Assembly: GCA_963742535.1 (NCBI GenBank)
Contig: CAVUMC010000002.1
Span: 310,001 to 374,000, forward strand
Direction: 5' to 3'
Origin: VRUE01 sp963742535
GTDB lineage: Bacteria; Actinomycetota; Thermoleophilia; Solirubrobacterales; 70-9
Length of the DNA: 64,000 nt
Below the pieces are notes generated by a model that was not told the origin of the DNA, made no database searches, and was given only the letters and a program-made list of their open reading frames with translations. Shown here in pieces: positions 1 through 9,652 of this stretch. Position 1 is the stretch's first letter. Each line of letters begins with the position of its first letter. The position numbers were made by a program, and so were the translations under genes.

Positions 1-1131
<1,131 letters not shown>

Positions 1132-1167
1132 CCGCTGAAGGCTACGGAAGCCGGAGGCCGGGACTGC

Positions 1168-1569
1168 CTAGGACTTTTCCAGCATCTTGCGGTATTCACC
1201 AGCATCGAGCAGCGCGCCGCGCTCCTCAGGGTGGCTCAGCTTGATCTTGACCAGCCAGCCATCTCCGTAGGGGTCCTCGTTGATCTTCTCCGGCGCGTCT
1301 TCGAGCGAGTCGTTGACCTCGACGATCTCCCCCGACATCGGCGCGATCACGTCAGAGACCGCCTTCACCGACTCGACCTCGGCATAAGAGGCGTCTTTGG
1401 AGATCGTCGCCCCGACCTCGGGCGCGTCATAGAAAACGACCTCGCCGAGGCTGTCCTGGGCGTACCAGGTGACCCCGAAGACAGCGTGCTCATCCCCCTC
1501 CAGCCGCGCCCAGTCGTGCTGGTCGTGGTAGAGCAGGTCGTCGGGATAGTGCGCGTCGGCCAAGGTCAT
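1168..1569 (-). CDS. gcvH: Glycine cleavage system H protein
   Basis: GcvH is the lipoyl carrier that shuttles the aminomethyl group between the P, T and L proteins. The 133-residue length is normal for the family. The lipoylation site is visible as ESVKA with the modified lysine at residue 69, preceded by a typical beta-hairpin. The ATG overlaps the gcvT stop by 4 nt (ATGA), which implies translational coupling. Confidence 0.95.
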   Translation of the reverse strand: MTLADAHYPDDLLYHDQHDWARLEGDEHAVFGVTWYAQDSLGEVVFYDAPEVGATISKDASYAEVESVKAVSDVIAPMSGEIVEVNDSLEDAPEKINEDPYGDGWLVKIKLSHPEERGALLDAGEYRKMLEKS

Positions 1570-2648
1570 CCTTTCCGCTGGTACAGGGGCTTGGAAGCTA
1601 TCCGGGCCGGGCGGCGCTTGCCGCGCACGTCGATCTCGACCTCCGTGCCGGGCTCGCCCAGCTCAGCGCGGACGTAGGCCATGCCGATGCCGAGCTCGAG
1701 CGAGGGCGAGAAGGTCCCCGAAGTGACGATGCCGACCTGTTCGTCGCCACGCATCACGGGGTTGCCTTCGCGCGGGATGCCGGCGCCCTCGATCTTGAAC
1801 GGGGCGAGCACCTCGGCGGTGCCATCGCGGCGTGCTGACGCGATGGCCTCCGCCCCGATGAATCCGGTCCCCTCGGCGCAGCACCAGCCGAGCCCGGCCT
1901 CGATCGGGTTGCGTTCAGGGGTGAGGTCGTTGCCGTGCAGGTGGAAGCAGACCTCGAGCCGCAGCGTGTCGCGAGCGCCGAGCCCACAGGGGACGACGCC
2001 GGCATCGAGCAGCTCGACCCAGATCGCCGGGACGATCTCGGGATCGATCAGCAGCTCGACCCCGTCCTCGCCGGTATAGCCGGTGCCGCAGGCAAGCGCC
2101 GGCCTGCCGCCGATCCGAATCGGCGCCACCCGCATCCGCAGCGGCAACTCGACCCGCAGCGCGGCGGTGACGATCGCGCGGGCGTGCGGGCCCTGGACGG
2201 CAAGCATCGCGTAGCGGTCTGCGACGTCGCGCACGGAGACGTCAAAGCTGCGGCTCCAGCGACCGAGCCAGGCGAGGTCGGCGGCGTGGTTGGCCGAGTT
2301 GGTGACGATCAGGTAGCGATCGCCGCCGAGGCGGTAGGTGAAAAGGTCGTCGAGCACGCCGCCCTCCTCGTTGCAGAGGCAGGAGTACTGGGCGCCGCCG
2401 ATCTCGATCTTGACCACGTCGTTGGAGAGCACCCGCTGCAGGAAGGCGAGCGCGCCGGGGCCCTCGACCTCGACCTCGCCCATGTGCGAGACGTCGAACA
2501 TGCCCGCGTGCGTGCGCACAGCGGAGTGCTCCTCGCGGATGCCCTCATAGGTAACCGGCATCTCCCAGCCGGCGAAGGGAACGAGCTTGGCGCCGAGCTC
2601 GGCGTGCCGCTCGTAGAGGGGGGTGCGTCGCAGGTTCTCCTCGCTCAC
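1566..2648 (-). CDS. gcvT: Glycine cleavage system T protein (aminomethyltransferase)
   Basis: GcvT transfers the methylene group from aminomethyl-GcvH to tetrahydrofolate, releasing ammonia. About 360 residues. The N-terminus reads RRTPLYERHAELGAKLVPFAGWEMP, followed by the FDVSHMGE motif, and folate-site residues follow. I chose the GTG at 2648 over an ATG at 2678, because the family starts near this point and the longer form would overlap the divergent acetyltransferase gene. No strong ribosome-binding site is seen, so the mRNA may be leaderless. First gene of gcvT-gcvH-gcvPA. Confidence 0.93.
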   Translation of the reverse strand: MSEENLRRTPLYERHAELGAKLVPFAGWEMPVTYEGIREEHSAVRTHAGMFDVSHMGEVEVEGPGALAFLQRVLSNDVVKIEIGGAQYSCLCNEEGGVLDDLFTYRLGGDRYLIVTNSANHAADLAWLGRWSRSFDVSVRDVADRYAMLAVQGPHARAIVTAALRVELPLRMRVAPIRIGGRPALACGTGYTGEDGVELLIDPEIVPAIWVELLDAGVVPCGLGARDTLRLEVCFHLHGNDLTPERNPIEAGLGWCCAEGTGFIGAEAIASARRDGTAEVLAPFKIEGAGIPREGNPVMRGDEQVGIVTSGTFSPSLELGIGMAYVRAELGEPGTEVEIDVRGKRRPARIASKPLYQRKG

Positions 2649-2671
2649 CGCCGCAGCGTATTGGAGAGCCT

Positions 2672-3166
2672 GTGCCAAGCTCAGCGACGGAGATGGCCGC
2701 TTCCCCCGCCAGCGAGATCCACCGCGCCTCAGCCGAGGACGCCGCCGCGGTCGCCCAGCTCCTGCACGACTTCAACAGCGAGTACGAAGACGTCACGCCG
2801 GGTGTACCGGTCCTGACAGAGCGACTCAACGAATTGCTCGCGGCCAAAGAGATCGTCGTCCTATTGGCGTGCGACCCACCCCTCGGCTTCGCCCTCTTCC
2901 GCCTCCGCCCCTCGCTCTGGTCCAAAGCCGAAGACGTCTACCTAGAAGAGCTCTACGTAGTCCCAGAGCGCCGCGGCCAAGGCATCGGCGGCCGCCTCCT
3001 CGACACCTCAATCGAGACCGCCCGCCAAATGGGCGCCGACCACTTCGAGCTGACCACCGGCGAAGAGGACACCGAAGCCCGCGGCCTCTACAAAAGCCGC
3101 GGCTTCACCAACCGCGAAGGCGCCCCCGACGGCCCCCGAATGCTCTATTACGAGATCGACCTCTAG
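2672..3166 (+). CDS. GNAT family N-acetyltransferase
   Basis: A 164-residue GNAT-fold acetyltransferase, presumably using acetyl-CoA on an unknown amine. The CoA pyrophosphate-binding motif A is visible as VVPERRGQGIGGRLL, preceded by the beta4 strand VYLEELY. The GTG at 2672 is preceded by GGAG at five bases' spacing; an ATG at 2693 is the alternative. The gene diverges from gcvT across about 23 bp, so the two may share a control region. The substrate cannot be told from the sequence. Confidence 0.85.
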   Translation: MPSSATEMAASPASEIHRASAEDAAAVAQLLHDFNSEYEDVTPGVPVLTERLNELLAAKEIVVLLACDPPLGFALFRLRPSLWSKAEDVYLEELYVVPERRGQGIGGRLLDTSIETARQMGADHFELTTGEEDTEARGLYKSRGFTNREGAPDGPRMLYYEIDL

Positions 3167-3202
3167 AAGCTCGGGGCATCGTCGGCCCTCCCACCTCCGG
3201 AC

Positions 3203-4282
3203 CTACTCTTTGAGGAAACCGGGGACGTCGATGTCGTCGTCGCTCACCCGCAGTTTGCGGATATCAGTGTCCTCGGCCGAAATCCGCGGCCGGCTCTCGT
3301 AGCGACGCCGAACCCTCTGCGGCGATCGCGCCAGCAGCTCGAAGCCTTCGAAGCCGGTGGCGATGACGGTGACACGGACCTCGTCTTTCATCGATTCATC
3401 GACAACCGAGCCGAAGATGATGTTGGCGTTGTCATCGGCCTCCTGCTGGACCAGCTGGGCAGCCTCATTGACCTCGAAGAGGCCGAGGTCGGCGGGGCCG
3501 GTGATGTTGAGCAGCATGCCGGTGGCGCCCTTGATCGACTCCTCGATCAAGGGCGAGGTGATCGCGGCCTTGGCGGCGTCGAGCGCGCGGGCCTCGCCGG
3601 AGGCGGAGCCGACGCCCATCAGGGCTGAGCCGGCGTCGCGCATGATCGTGCGCACGTCGGCGAAGTCGAGGTTGATCAGGCCCGGGATCGTGATCAGGTC
3701 AGTGATGCCCTGCACGCCCTGGCGCAGGATGTCGTCGGCCTGACGGAAAGCCTCGAGCACGCTGGTGCGGCGCTCCACCGCCTGCAGCAGCTTCTCGTTG
3801 GGGACGATGATCAGGGTGTCGACGTTGTTGCGCAGCTTCTCGATGCCCTCGAGCGCCTGCTGCATGCGTCGTTTGCCCTCAAACTCGAAGGGCTTGGTGA
3901 CGGCGCCCACGGTGAGGGCACCAATCTCTTCCTTGGCGATCTCGGCAATCACCGGGGCCGAGCCGGTGCCGGTGCCGCCACCCTCGCCCGCGGTGACGAA
4001 GACCATGTCGGCCCCCTTCAGCGCCTCCTTGATCTCGTCGCGGCTCTCCGCCGCCGCGCCAGCCCCCACCTCGGGGTTGCCGCCGGCGCCGAGGCCGCGG
4101 GTCAGCTCCTGGCCAATCGAGAGCTTGATGTCCGCATCACACGCCTGCAGTGCCTGCGCATCCGTGTTGACGGCGACGAACTCGACGCCGCGAATACCGG
4201 CATCGACCATGCGACTGACGGCGTTGGTGCCGCCGCCACCGGCGCCGACCACCTTGATCACCGCGAGGTATGTGGATTCCAT
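3203..4282 (-). CDS. ftsZ: Cell division protein FtsZ
   Basis: FtsZ is the tubulin-like GTPase that polymerises into the division ring. The 359 residues contain the tubulin signature GGGTGTGS (101-108), the nucleotide-binding GAGGGGTN (13-20) and the T7 loop NLDFADVR that completes the GTPase site of the neighbouring subunit. The C-terminus ends in DIDVPGFLKE, the conserved tail that binds membrane tethers and partners. The variable linker before it is short. It is the last dcw gene, separated from ftsQ by 255 bp with its own promoter. Confidence 0.98.
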   Translation of the reverse strand: MESTYLAVIKVVGAGGGGTNAVSRMVDAGIRGVEFVAVNTDAQALQACDADIKLSIGQELTRGLGAGGNPEVGAGAAAESRDEIKEALKGADMVFVTAGEGGGTGTGSAPVIAEIAKEEIGALTVGAVTKPFEFEGKRRMQQALEGIEKLRNNVDTLIIVPNEKLLQAVERRTSVLEAFRQADDILRQGVQGITDLITIPGLINLDFADVRTIMRDAGSALMGVGSASGEARALDAAKAAITSPLIEESIKGATGMLLNITGPADLGLFEVNEAAQLVQQEADDNANIIFGSVVDESMKDEVRVTVIATGFEGFELLARSPQRVRRRYESRPRISAEDTDIRKLRVSDDDIDVPGFLKE

Positions 4283-4429
4283 CTCCCGATTTCTCCAAGC
4301 CCAGTCCCCTTGGGGGCTGGATATGTCCCAATCCAGAGGACTGGGTGTTGAGTTGAGCCTTTGGTCTGTCCGACGCTACAGCAATGCTTGAGAGTTCAAG
4401 CCTACGCAGTAACGGCGGAAATTGCGCTC

Positions 4430-4458
4430 AACGTAGGGTATCGGGCGGTCTCTGTCAA
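4430..4458 (-). promoter_or_regulatory. Probable sigma70-type promoter for ftsZ
   Basis: On the minus strand a consensus TTGACA (4458-4453) is followed after exactly 17 nt by TACGTT (4435-4430). A start near 4423 would leave a leader of about 140 nt before ftsZ. The leader includes a CTTGA/TCAAG palindrome at 4387-4400 and a small CCAG/CTGG hairpin near 4300-4320. Upstream, two AAACCCTC direct repeats and an inverted AGGGTT (about 4500-4540) could be an operator. This is pattern evidence only. Confidence 0.55.
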
Positions 4459-4537
4459 ACGGCCGGGCGGCATCCTGCATGGTCATTCCTCAAGTCTTAC
4501 TCGAGGGTTTGACGTATCTAACCCTGTGGTTGAGGGT

Positions 4538-5086
4538 TTAAGGCAGTGGCGGAAGTTCATGCCCAGAGCCATATACAGCCGGGCGCCCGGGCGCCTTCAG
4601 GTCTACATAATCGAGTGCGGTGATTTCAGGGTTGGCGAGGACCGTTGCGGCGGCCCGCCACTTGCGCTTCGCATCCACCGAGTTGCCGAAGCGCAATTCG
4701 ATTCCAGAAGTCAGTTCGACCCCCACCCCGCTTTCGCCGAAGTGGCTGGAGGCAACGTAGGGCCGCAGCACCGCGGGAGTGGCGGCGAGGACGTGGACCT
4801 GTTCGAGCACCGAGCCTTGTACGCGATCGCCCTTAGGTGCCGAATCGACCGGCAGCTCAGGCAGGTGGACGTTGTCGCCGGGCGGAAACCAGGAGAGGAC
4901 GGTCCCGTCCTCGGCGACCGCGACTGCGCCCTCCCCTTCGCCGATCGCCGCGACCGGCTGGCTGGAGACTAGGTGCGGCTCCAGGGTCGAATCGCGCATA
5001 AAAACGAAATAGAGCACGGCGATCAGGATTAGTGCGACCGCCCCGCCGAGCAACAATCGTTTTTTCGCGGCGAACCGCTTCCTCAC
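4538..5086 (-). CDS. ftsQ: FtsQ/DivIB-type division protein lacking the POTRA domain
   Basis: FtsQ links early and late division proteins in the periplasm-equivalent space. Position (between murB and ftsZ), a basic N-terminus, one membrane helix (about residues 11-30) and a C-terminal region with GTVLSWFPPG, a central G(I/V)ELRFG strand and the closing LDYVDLKAPGRPAVYG all fit the FtsQ beta-domain. Only about 14 residues separate the helix from the beta-domain, where family members carry a POTRA domain of roughly 70 residues. The GTG at 5086 overlaps the murB stop (GTGA), with GGAGGG upstream. Total about 182 residues. Confidence 0.8.
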   Translation of the reverse strand: MRKRFAAKKRLLLGGAVALILIAVLYFVFMRDSTLEPHLVSSQPVAAIGEGEGAVAVAEDGTVLSWFPPGDNVHLPELPVDSAPKGDRVQGSVLEQVHVLAATPAVLRPYVASSHFGESGVGVELTSGIELRFGNSVDAKRKWRAAATVLANPEITALDYVDLKAPGRPAVYGSGHELPPLP

Positions 5087-5997
5087 AGCGCCCAGCCCTC
5101 CGGCCACTCGACCTCGCCCAAGATCTGCACCTCGGGCTCGAGCACGACGCCGGTTTGCGCGTGCACCCGGCGGCGCCCCTCGGCCATCAGCGCCAGCACG
5201 TCCGTCGTCGTCGCCTGCCCGGTGTTCTCGACGAAGTTGGCGTGCTTCTCAGCGAAGCGGGCTTCGCCGAGGGTAAGCCCGCGGCAACCGGCCGCCTCCA
5301 GCAGCTGACCGGCGCTGCGCCCCTCCGCTCGCGGATCCTCCGGGTTCTTGAAGGTCGAGCCGAAGGTCTTGATTCCGGAGGGTTGGGCTTCGCGGCGCTT
5401 GCCACGCATCTCGTTGAGGCGGGCGCGGATCGCGGGGGGATCGTCCTGGCTCAGGTTGAAGGCCACTCGTGAGACGACCTCGCCGGCGGTCAGGTTGGAG
5501 TTGCGGTAGACGAAGCCCAGCGAGTCCGGCTCACGCCGCTCGCGGCCTTTCGCCGTGAAGACGTCGACCCAGGCCAGCACCTCGGCGAGCTGGCCGCCGT
5601 AGGCGTTGGCGTTCATCCGCACCGCCCCGCCCGCGGTGCCGGGGATGTTGACGCCGAATTCGATCCCGGCCAGGCCCCAGCCCGCCGCCTTCGCCGAGAC
5701 CGAGGGAAAGCGAGCGCCGCCGCCACAGACGATCCCCTCTCCCTCGCGTTCGATCGTGGTCAGCTCGCGGTCGAGCTTGATCGCGAGCCCGCGAAAGCCC
5801 GCGTCGGCGACGAGCAGGTTTGAGCCTGAGCCGATCACGCCGAGAGCGAGACCCTGATCCGCGGCCCAGGCCAGCACCGCCAGCAGCTCCCCCTCGTTCC
5901 CGGGCCTGGCAAAGAAATCGGCGTTGCCACCCGTGCGCACCGTGGTCAGGCGGGCGAGGGGAAAATCGCTTTGCACTCCAGCCGGCTGCGAGCTCAT
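5083..5997 (-). CDS. murB: UDP-N-acetylenolpyruvoylglucosamine reductase
   Basis: MurB is the FAD enzyme that reduces UDP-GlcNAc-enolpyruvate to UDP-MurNAc with NADPH. The 304-residue protein shows TVRTGGNADFF, the FAD-binding GSGSNLLV, GIEFGVNIPGTAGGAVRMNANAYGG spread across the active site, GSTFKNP with the catalytic serine, and the C-terminal GVVLEPEVQ. It overlaps murC by 4 nt (ATGA) and ftsQ by 4 nt (GTGA), so the three genes are translationally coupled. Confidence 0.96.
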   Translation of the reverse strand: MSSQPAGVQSDFPLARLTTVRTGGNADFFARPGNEGELLAVLAWAADQGLALGVIGSGSNLLVADAGFRGLAIKLDRELTTIEREGEGIVCGGGARFPSVSAKAAGWGLAGIEFGVNIPGTAGGAVRMNANAYGGQLAEVLAWVDVFTAKGRERREPDSLGFVYRNSNLTAGEVVSRVAFNLSQDDPPAIRARLNEMRGKRREAQPSGIKTFGSTFKNPEDPRAEGRSAGQLLEAAGCRGLTLGEARFAEKHANFVENTGQATTTDVLALMAEGRRRVHAQTGVVLEPEVQILGEVEWPEGWAL

Positions 5998-7256
5998 CGC
6001 GACACCAGCGCCTCGCCCAGCTTGAAGACATCGCCAGCGCCGATCGTGACCAGAATCTGATCCTCGATCCCGACCGCCTGGTTGTGGTCGAGGAGACGGG
6101 CCATGGCGCCGGGGACCGCGCCCGCGTCGGGCAGCCAGAGCACCCGCCGTCCCCCCATCCGCTCCGCCGCCGCCTGCGCCACCCGCAGGCCGCTCACCCC
6201 CGCCAGCTCGCCGACCGGCTCCTCTCGCGCGGGGTAGACGTCGAGCACGGCCACTTCGTCAGCCAGCGCCAGCGCGGCCCCGAACTCCTCACCGAAGGCC
6301 TTGGTGCGCGAGTAGAGGTGTGGCTGGAAGACGGCGATCAGCCGACCGGAGCCCTGTTCGCGCAGGGCCGAGAGCGCCGCGCGGACCTCGGTCGGATGAT
6401 GGGCGTAGTCGTCATATACGCGCGTTTCGCCGCGCCTGCCCTTGAGCTCCAGACGGCGGTTGACGCCGGGGAAATCGGCCAGTGCCTCGGCGACCGCGCT
6501 GGCCTCGAATCCGGCAGCAACAGCGGCGCCGACCGCGGCGCGGGCATTGAGCAAGTTGTGGTGGCCGGGCACGGCTAGCTCGATCTCCAGCTCGGTGTCC
6601 TCCGGCCGCACGGTGCTCCGCGCCCCTTCTGTGAACTCGGCAAAGGCGCCGCGCAGCTCCGCCCGCGATCCCCAGCGATTGTGATGGTCCATCTCGATGT
6701 TGGTGACGATCGCGACCTCGGGCTTGAGACGGAGGAAGCTGCCGTCGCTCTCATCGGCCTCGGCGATCACCCAATCGCCCTCACCCCAGCCGGCATTGAC
6801 GGCCTCGCCGTCCGAGCCGAGCCCCGGCACCTCGCCGCCGACGAAAAAGGCCGGATCGGCGCCGAGACCATGCAGCGCCCAGACCAGCATCGCCGTGGTG
6901 GTCGTCTTGCCGTGGGTGCCGGCGACGGCGATCAAGCGCTTCTCGCCGCAGAGCTCGGCCAACAGGGCGCCGCGGTGGATCGGCTCGATGCCGCGCTCGC
7001 GGGCCAGCGCCAGCTCCGGGTTGTCGTCGCCGATCGCGGTCGAGACGACGACCTCGGCACCCTCGGGCAGGTTCGCCGCATCATGGCCGACGACCGGATC
7101 CAGGCCGGCGGCGCGCAGGCGCTCCATATAAGAGGAGTCACCGCGGTCGCTGCCGGTGACGGTCGCGCCGAGCTCAGCGCAGACGAGAGCCAGCCCACTC
7201 ATGCCGGCGCCGCCGATGCCGATGAAGTGCAGCTTGCGCGCGGCCCAATCAGCCAC
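5994..7256 (-). CDS. murC: UDP-N-acetylmuramate--L-alanine ligase
   Basis: MurC is the ATP-dependent ligase that adds L-Ala to UDP-MurNAc. The 420 residues include the UDP-binding FIGIGGAGMSGLA near the N-terminus, the P-loop AGTHGKTTTT (112-121), EADESDGSFL and the DDYAHHPTE motif characteristic of MurC. It overlaps murG by 8 nt and murB by 4 nt. Confidence 0.97.
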   Translation of the reverse strand: MADWAARKLHFIGIGGAGMSGLALVCAELGATVTGSDRGDSSYMERLRAAGLDPVVGHDAANLPEGAEVVVSTAIGDDNPELALARERGIEPIHRGALLAELCGEKRLIAVAGTHGKTTTTAMLVWALHGLGADPAFFVGGEVPGLGSDGEAVNAGWGEGDWVIAEADESDGSFLRLKPEVAIVTNIEMDHHNRWGSRAELRGAFAEFTEGARSTVRPEDTELEIELAVPGHHNLLNARAAVGAAVAAGFEASAVAEALADFPGVNRRLELKGRRGETRVYDDYAHHPTEVRAALSALREQGSGRLIAVFQPHLYSRTKAFGEEFGAALALADEVAVLDVYPAREEPVGELAGVSGLRVAQAAAERMGGRRVLWLPDAGAVPGAMARLLDHNQAVGIEDQILVTIGAGDVFKLGEALVSR

Positions 7257-8364
7257 GGACTGCCCCCAGAACCTCTTGGGCGATCACGTGGGCGGCGTCC
7301 GGGCGAGCCAGCACCGCCGAGACAGCGGCCATCGCTGTCAGCTCCTCGCCGTCATCGAACAGTGAGGAGACCCGCTCAGCGAGGAGCGGCGCACTCAGCG
7401 ACGCGTCCTCGATCGACTCCGCCGCGCCCGCCTCGACCATCCAAGCGGCGTTCGCCGTCTGGTGATCCGCCGTGGCGTAGGGATAAGGGACGAGGATCGC
7501 CGGGCGGCCCGCCGCGACGACCTCGAAGATCGAGCCGCCGGAGCGCGCCAGGACTAGATCGCAGGCGGCAAGCACGTCGCCAAGGTCGGGCTCGTAGGGC
7601 AGCAAGGTGTAGCGCTCAGAACGGGGCGCCGCTGCCAGCCGTCCCTGCAGCTCCTCGTAGTCGCGGCGACCGCTGAGGTGGAGGATGTGGAAGTCGCGCC
7701 GGAACTCGGCGTCCGGCCCACCCGAGCCCGCCTCGGCGAATGCCTCGATCGCGGCGTAGTTGATCGAACGGGCACCCTGGCTGCCGCCCATCACCAGCAG
7801 GCAACGATCCTCGGCCGCGATCCCGAAGCGTCGCCGCGCCTCGTCCCGGTCGGCGCGCAGAATCGCCGCCGGCACCGGCCGTCCCGTCACCAGATAGGGA
7901 TCGCCCTCGCGGCCCGCGATCGGGAAGGAGAGGCAGACCCGGCGCGCCCTGCCCGCCAGCAGCCGGTTGGCAAGGCCGAGGTGGCTGTCGGCCTCGGTCA
8001 GCACCAGCGGCGTCCGCGTCAGCTGCGCGGCAAGTCCGGCCGGCCCGGCGACATAGCCGCCGCCGCCGAGGACGACGTCGGCGCCGCGCCTTCGCAGGAC
8101 ACTCCGCGCGGTCTTCACCGCACCGACAGCCAAGACGACCGCGCGGGCTGCCTTCAGCGGGTTGCGGCGGTCGATCCCACGCACCTCGAGGAAGTCGATC
8201 TCATAGCCGGCCGCCGGCACCAGCTCCGCCTCGATCCGCTCGCGCGTGCCGAGGAAGGAGACCTCCGCCCCGCTATCCCGAAGCTCGTCGGCGACGGCCA
8301 TCGCCGGCACGACGTGGCCGGCGGTTCCCCCCGCTGCCACTACGACTCTGGGCGCTCTTTCCAC
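7249..8364 (-). CDS. murG: UDP-GlcNAc:undecaprenyl-PP-MurNAc-pentapeptide GlcNAc transferase
   Basis: MurG converts lipid I to lipid II on the inner membrane face. The 371 residues have the N-terminal glycine-rich AAGGTAGHVVPA, the second G-loop GGGGYVAGP, GGSQGARSIN and the UDP-GlcNAc site RSGGSIFE. Conservation begins just after the GTG at 8364, which has AAAAGGAG 11 nt upstream; a longer reading to 8472 adds 36 unlike residues and is not preferred. The start lies 92 nt inside the 3' end of ftsW in another frame. Confidence 0.95.
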   Translation of the reverse strand: MERAPRVVVAAGGTAGHVVPAMAVADELRDSGAEVSFLGTRERIEAELVPAAGYEIDFLEVRGIDRRNPLKAARAVVLAVGAVKTARSVLRRRGADVVLGGGGYVAGPAGLAAQLTRTPLVLTEADSHLGLANRLLAGRARRVCLSFPIAGREGDPYLVTGRPVPAAILRADRDEARRRFGIAAEDRCLLVMGGSQGARSINYAAIEAFAEAGSGGPDAEFRRDFHILHLSGRRDYEELQGRLAAAPRSERYTLLPYEPDLGDVLAACDLVLARSGGSIFEVVAAGRPAILVPYPYATADHQTANAAWMVEAGAAESIEDASLSAPLLAERVSSLFDDGEELTAMAAVSAVLARPDAAHVIAQEVLGAVRG

Positions 8365-9652
8365 GGTTCGCTCGACTCCTTTTTGCGGCAGGCGAACGCC
8401 CACCCTCGACGACGCGCAGTTTGCCAGCGCCGGAGGCGCGACCCGGGCGAGCCGCGGCGGTCGCGCGGCCACCGCGGGCGACGTTGAGGATTAGGCCGAC
8501 GGCGAGCAGGGTCGCCATCAAGCTGCTGTTGCCGTAAGAGACGAAGGGCAGCGGCACGCCGGTGAGCGGCGCCAGGCCCATCACAGCAAAGAGGTTGATC
8601 GTCGCCTGCACCACGATCATCGACGTCAATCCGGCGACGAGCAGCTTGGTGTAGCGGTCGCGGGCTTTCTGGGCAACGCGCAGGCCGGCGTAGCCGAACA
8701 TCGCAAAGAGGCCGACCACGCCGATGATGCCCATCATCCCCAGCTCCTCGCCGATTACGGCGGAGATCATGTCGGTGTGCGCCTCCGGCAGGTAAAAGGC
8801 CTTCTGCACGCCGTTGCCAATACCAACGCCGAAGAAGCCGCCGGAACCGAGGGCGATCTTCGCTTGGGCCGCCTGGAAACCCGCCCCGGCGGCCTCCGAG
8901 CCGGGATTGAGGAAACCCGTGAGCCGCGCCATTCGGTAGGGCTCAACGATCGTCAGCAAGAGGGCGAGAGCACCGAGACAGAGGGCGACCTTGCCGAGGT
9001 CGGCGGGACGAGCCCCGGCCGCGATCGCCAGCGCCCCAGCCGAGAAGGCGATCACCATCGTCGTCCCCATGTCGGGCTCGGCCATGATCAGCAGGCAGGC
9101 GGTGCCGACGACGAGCAGGAAGGGCATCAGCCCCTGCAGCGAGCGCACCCTTTTCGGTTCGCGGGCGAGCAGGTCAGCGCCGTAGAGGATCAGCGCCACC
9201 TTGGCCAGCTCGGAAGGCTGGAACTGCAGCGAGCCAGGGCCGAGCCAGCGGCTGGCGCCGTTGGCGCTGGTGCCAGCAACGAGGACGACGAGCAGCAAGA
9301 ACATTGAGCCGACCAGCAGAGCCGGCGTCAAGCGGCGGATCGCGGTGAGGCCGTGGCGAGCCGCCAAGTGCATCGCGACCAGGCCAACCGCCCCGAACAT
9401 CAGCGTCCGCTTCAAGTAGAAGGCGCTGTTGGCGAGGCTGCCGTCTTTCAGCACCTGGGTCGTCGAGCTGGCCGAGAAGACCATCACCGCCCCCAGCGCG
9501 AGCAGGCAGAGTGTCGCAGTCAGCAGCAGGTTGTACTCGGTCGAGTGCGCCACGGCCCGCGAGCGCTTTTTCTTCTTCGACTTCGCTTTCGAGCCCTTGC
9601 CCGCCTTGGCGCCGAAGACGCTGCGGCCGAGGCTGAGCGCGCGGGTGCTCAC
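8273..9652 (-). CDS. ftsW: Lipid II glycosyltransferase, SEDS family FtsW
   Basis: FtsW is the SEDS peptidoglycan polymerase of the divisome and works with FtsI. The 459 residues include about ten membrane helices and the FtsW-type motif GVGIGNGVQKAFYLPEAHTD split over one loop, then VIGEELG and FVSYGNSSL. A basic N-terminal tail (KAKSKKKKRS) precedes the first helix. The last roughly 60 residues are an Arg/Gly/Ser-rich cytoplasmic tail overlapping the murG start. It overlaps murD by 4 nt. Confidence 0.95.
   Translation of the reverse strand: MSTRALSLGRSVFGAKAGKGSKAKSKKKKRSRAVAHSTEYNLLLTATLCLLALGAVMVFSASSTTQVLKDGSLANSAFYLKRTLMFGAVGLVAMHLAARHGLTAIRRLTPALLVGSMFLLLVVLVAGTSANGASRWLGPGSLQFQPSELAKVALILYGADLLAREPKRVRSLQGLMPFLLVVGTACLLIMAEPDMGTTMVIAFSAGALAIAAGARPADLGKVALCLGALALLLTIVEPYRMARLTGFLNPGSEAAGAGFQAAQAKIALGSGGFFGVGIGNGVQKAFYLPEAHTDMISAVIGEELGMMGIIGVVGLFAMFGYAGLRVAQKARDRYTKLLVAGLTSMIVVQATINLFAVMGLAPLTGVPLPFVSYGNSSLMATLLAVGLILNVARGGRATAAARPGRASGAGKLRVVEGGRSPAAKRSRANRGKSAQSRSGSGGNRRPRRAGDGRRRRASG

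Noticed and set aside
5051..5070. CGTTTTTTCGCG in ftsQ as a degenerate hairpin-repeat core
   Set aside because: No matching A-tract arm within 150 bp and no flanking inverted repeat; it is Lys codons of the N-terminal tail.
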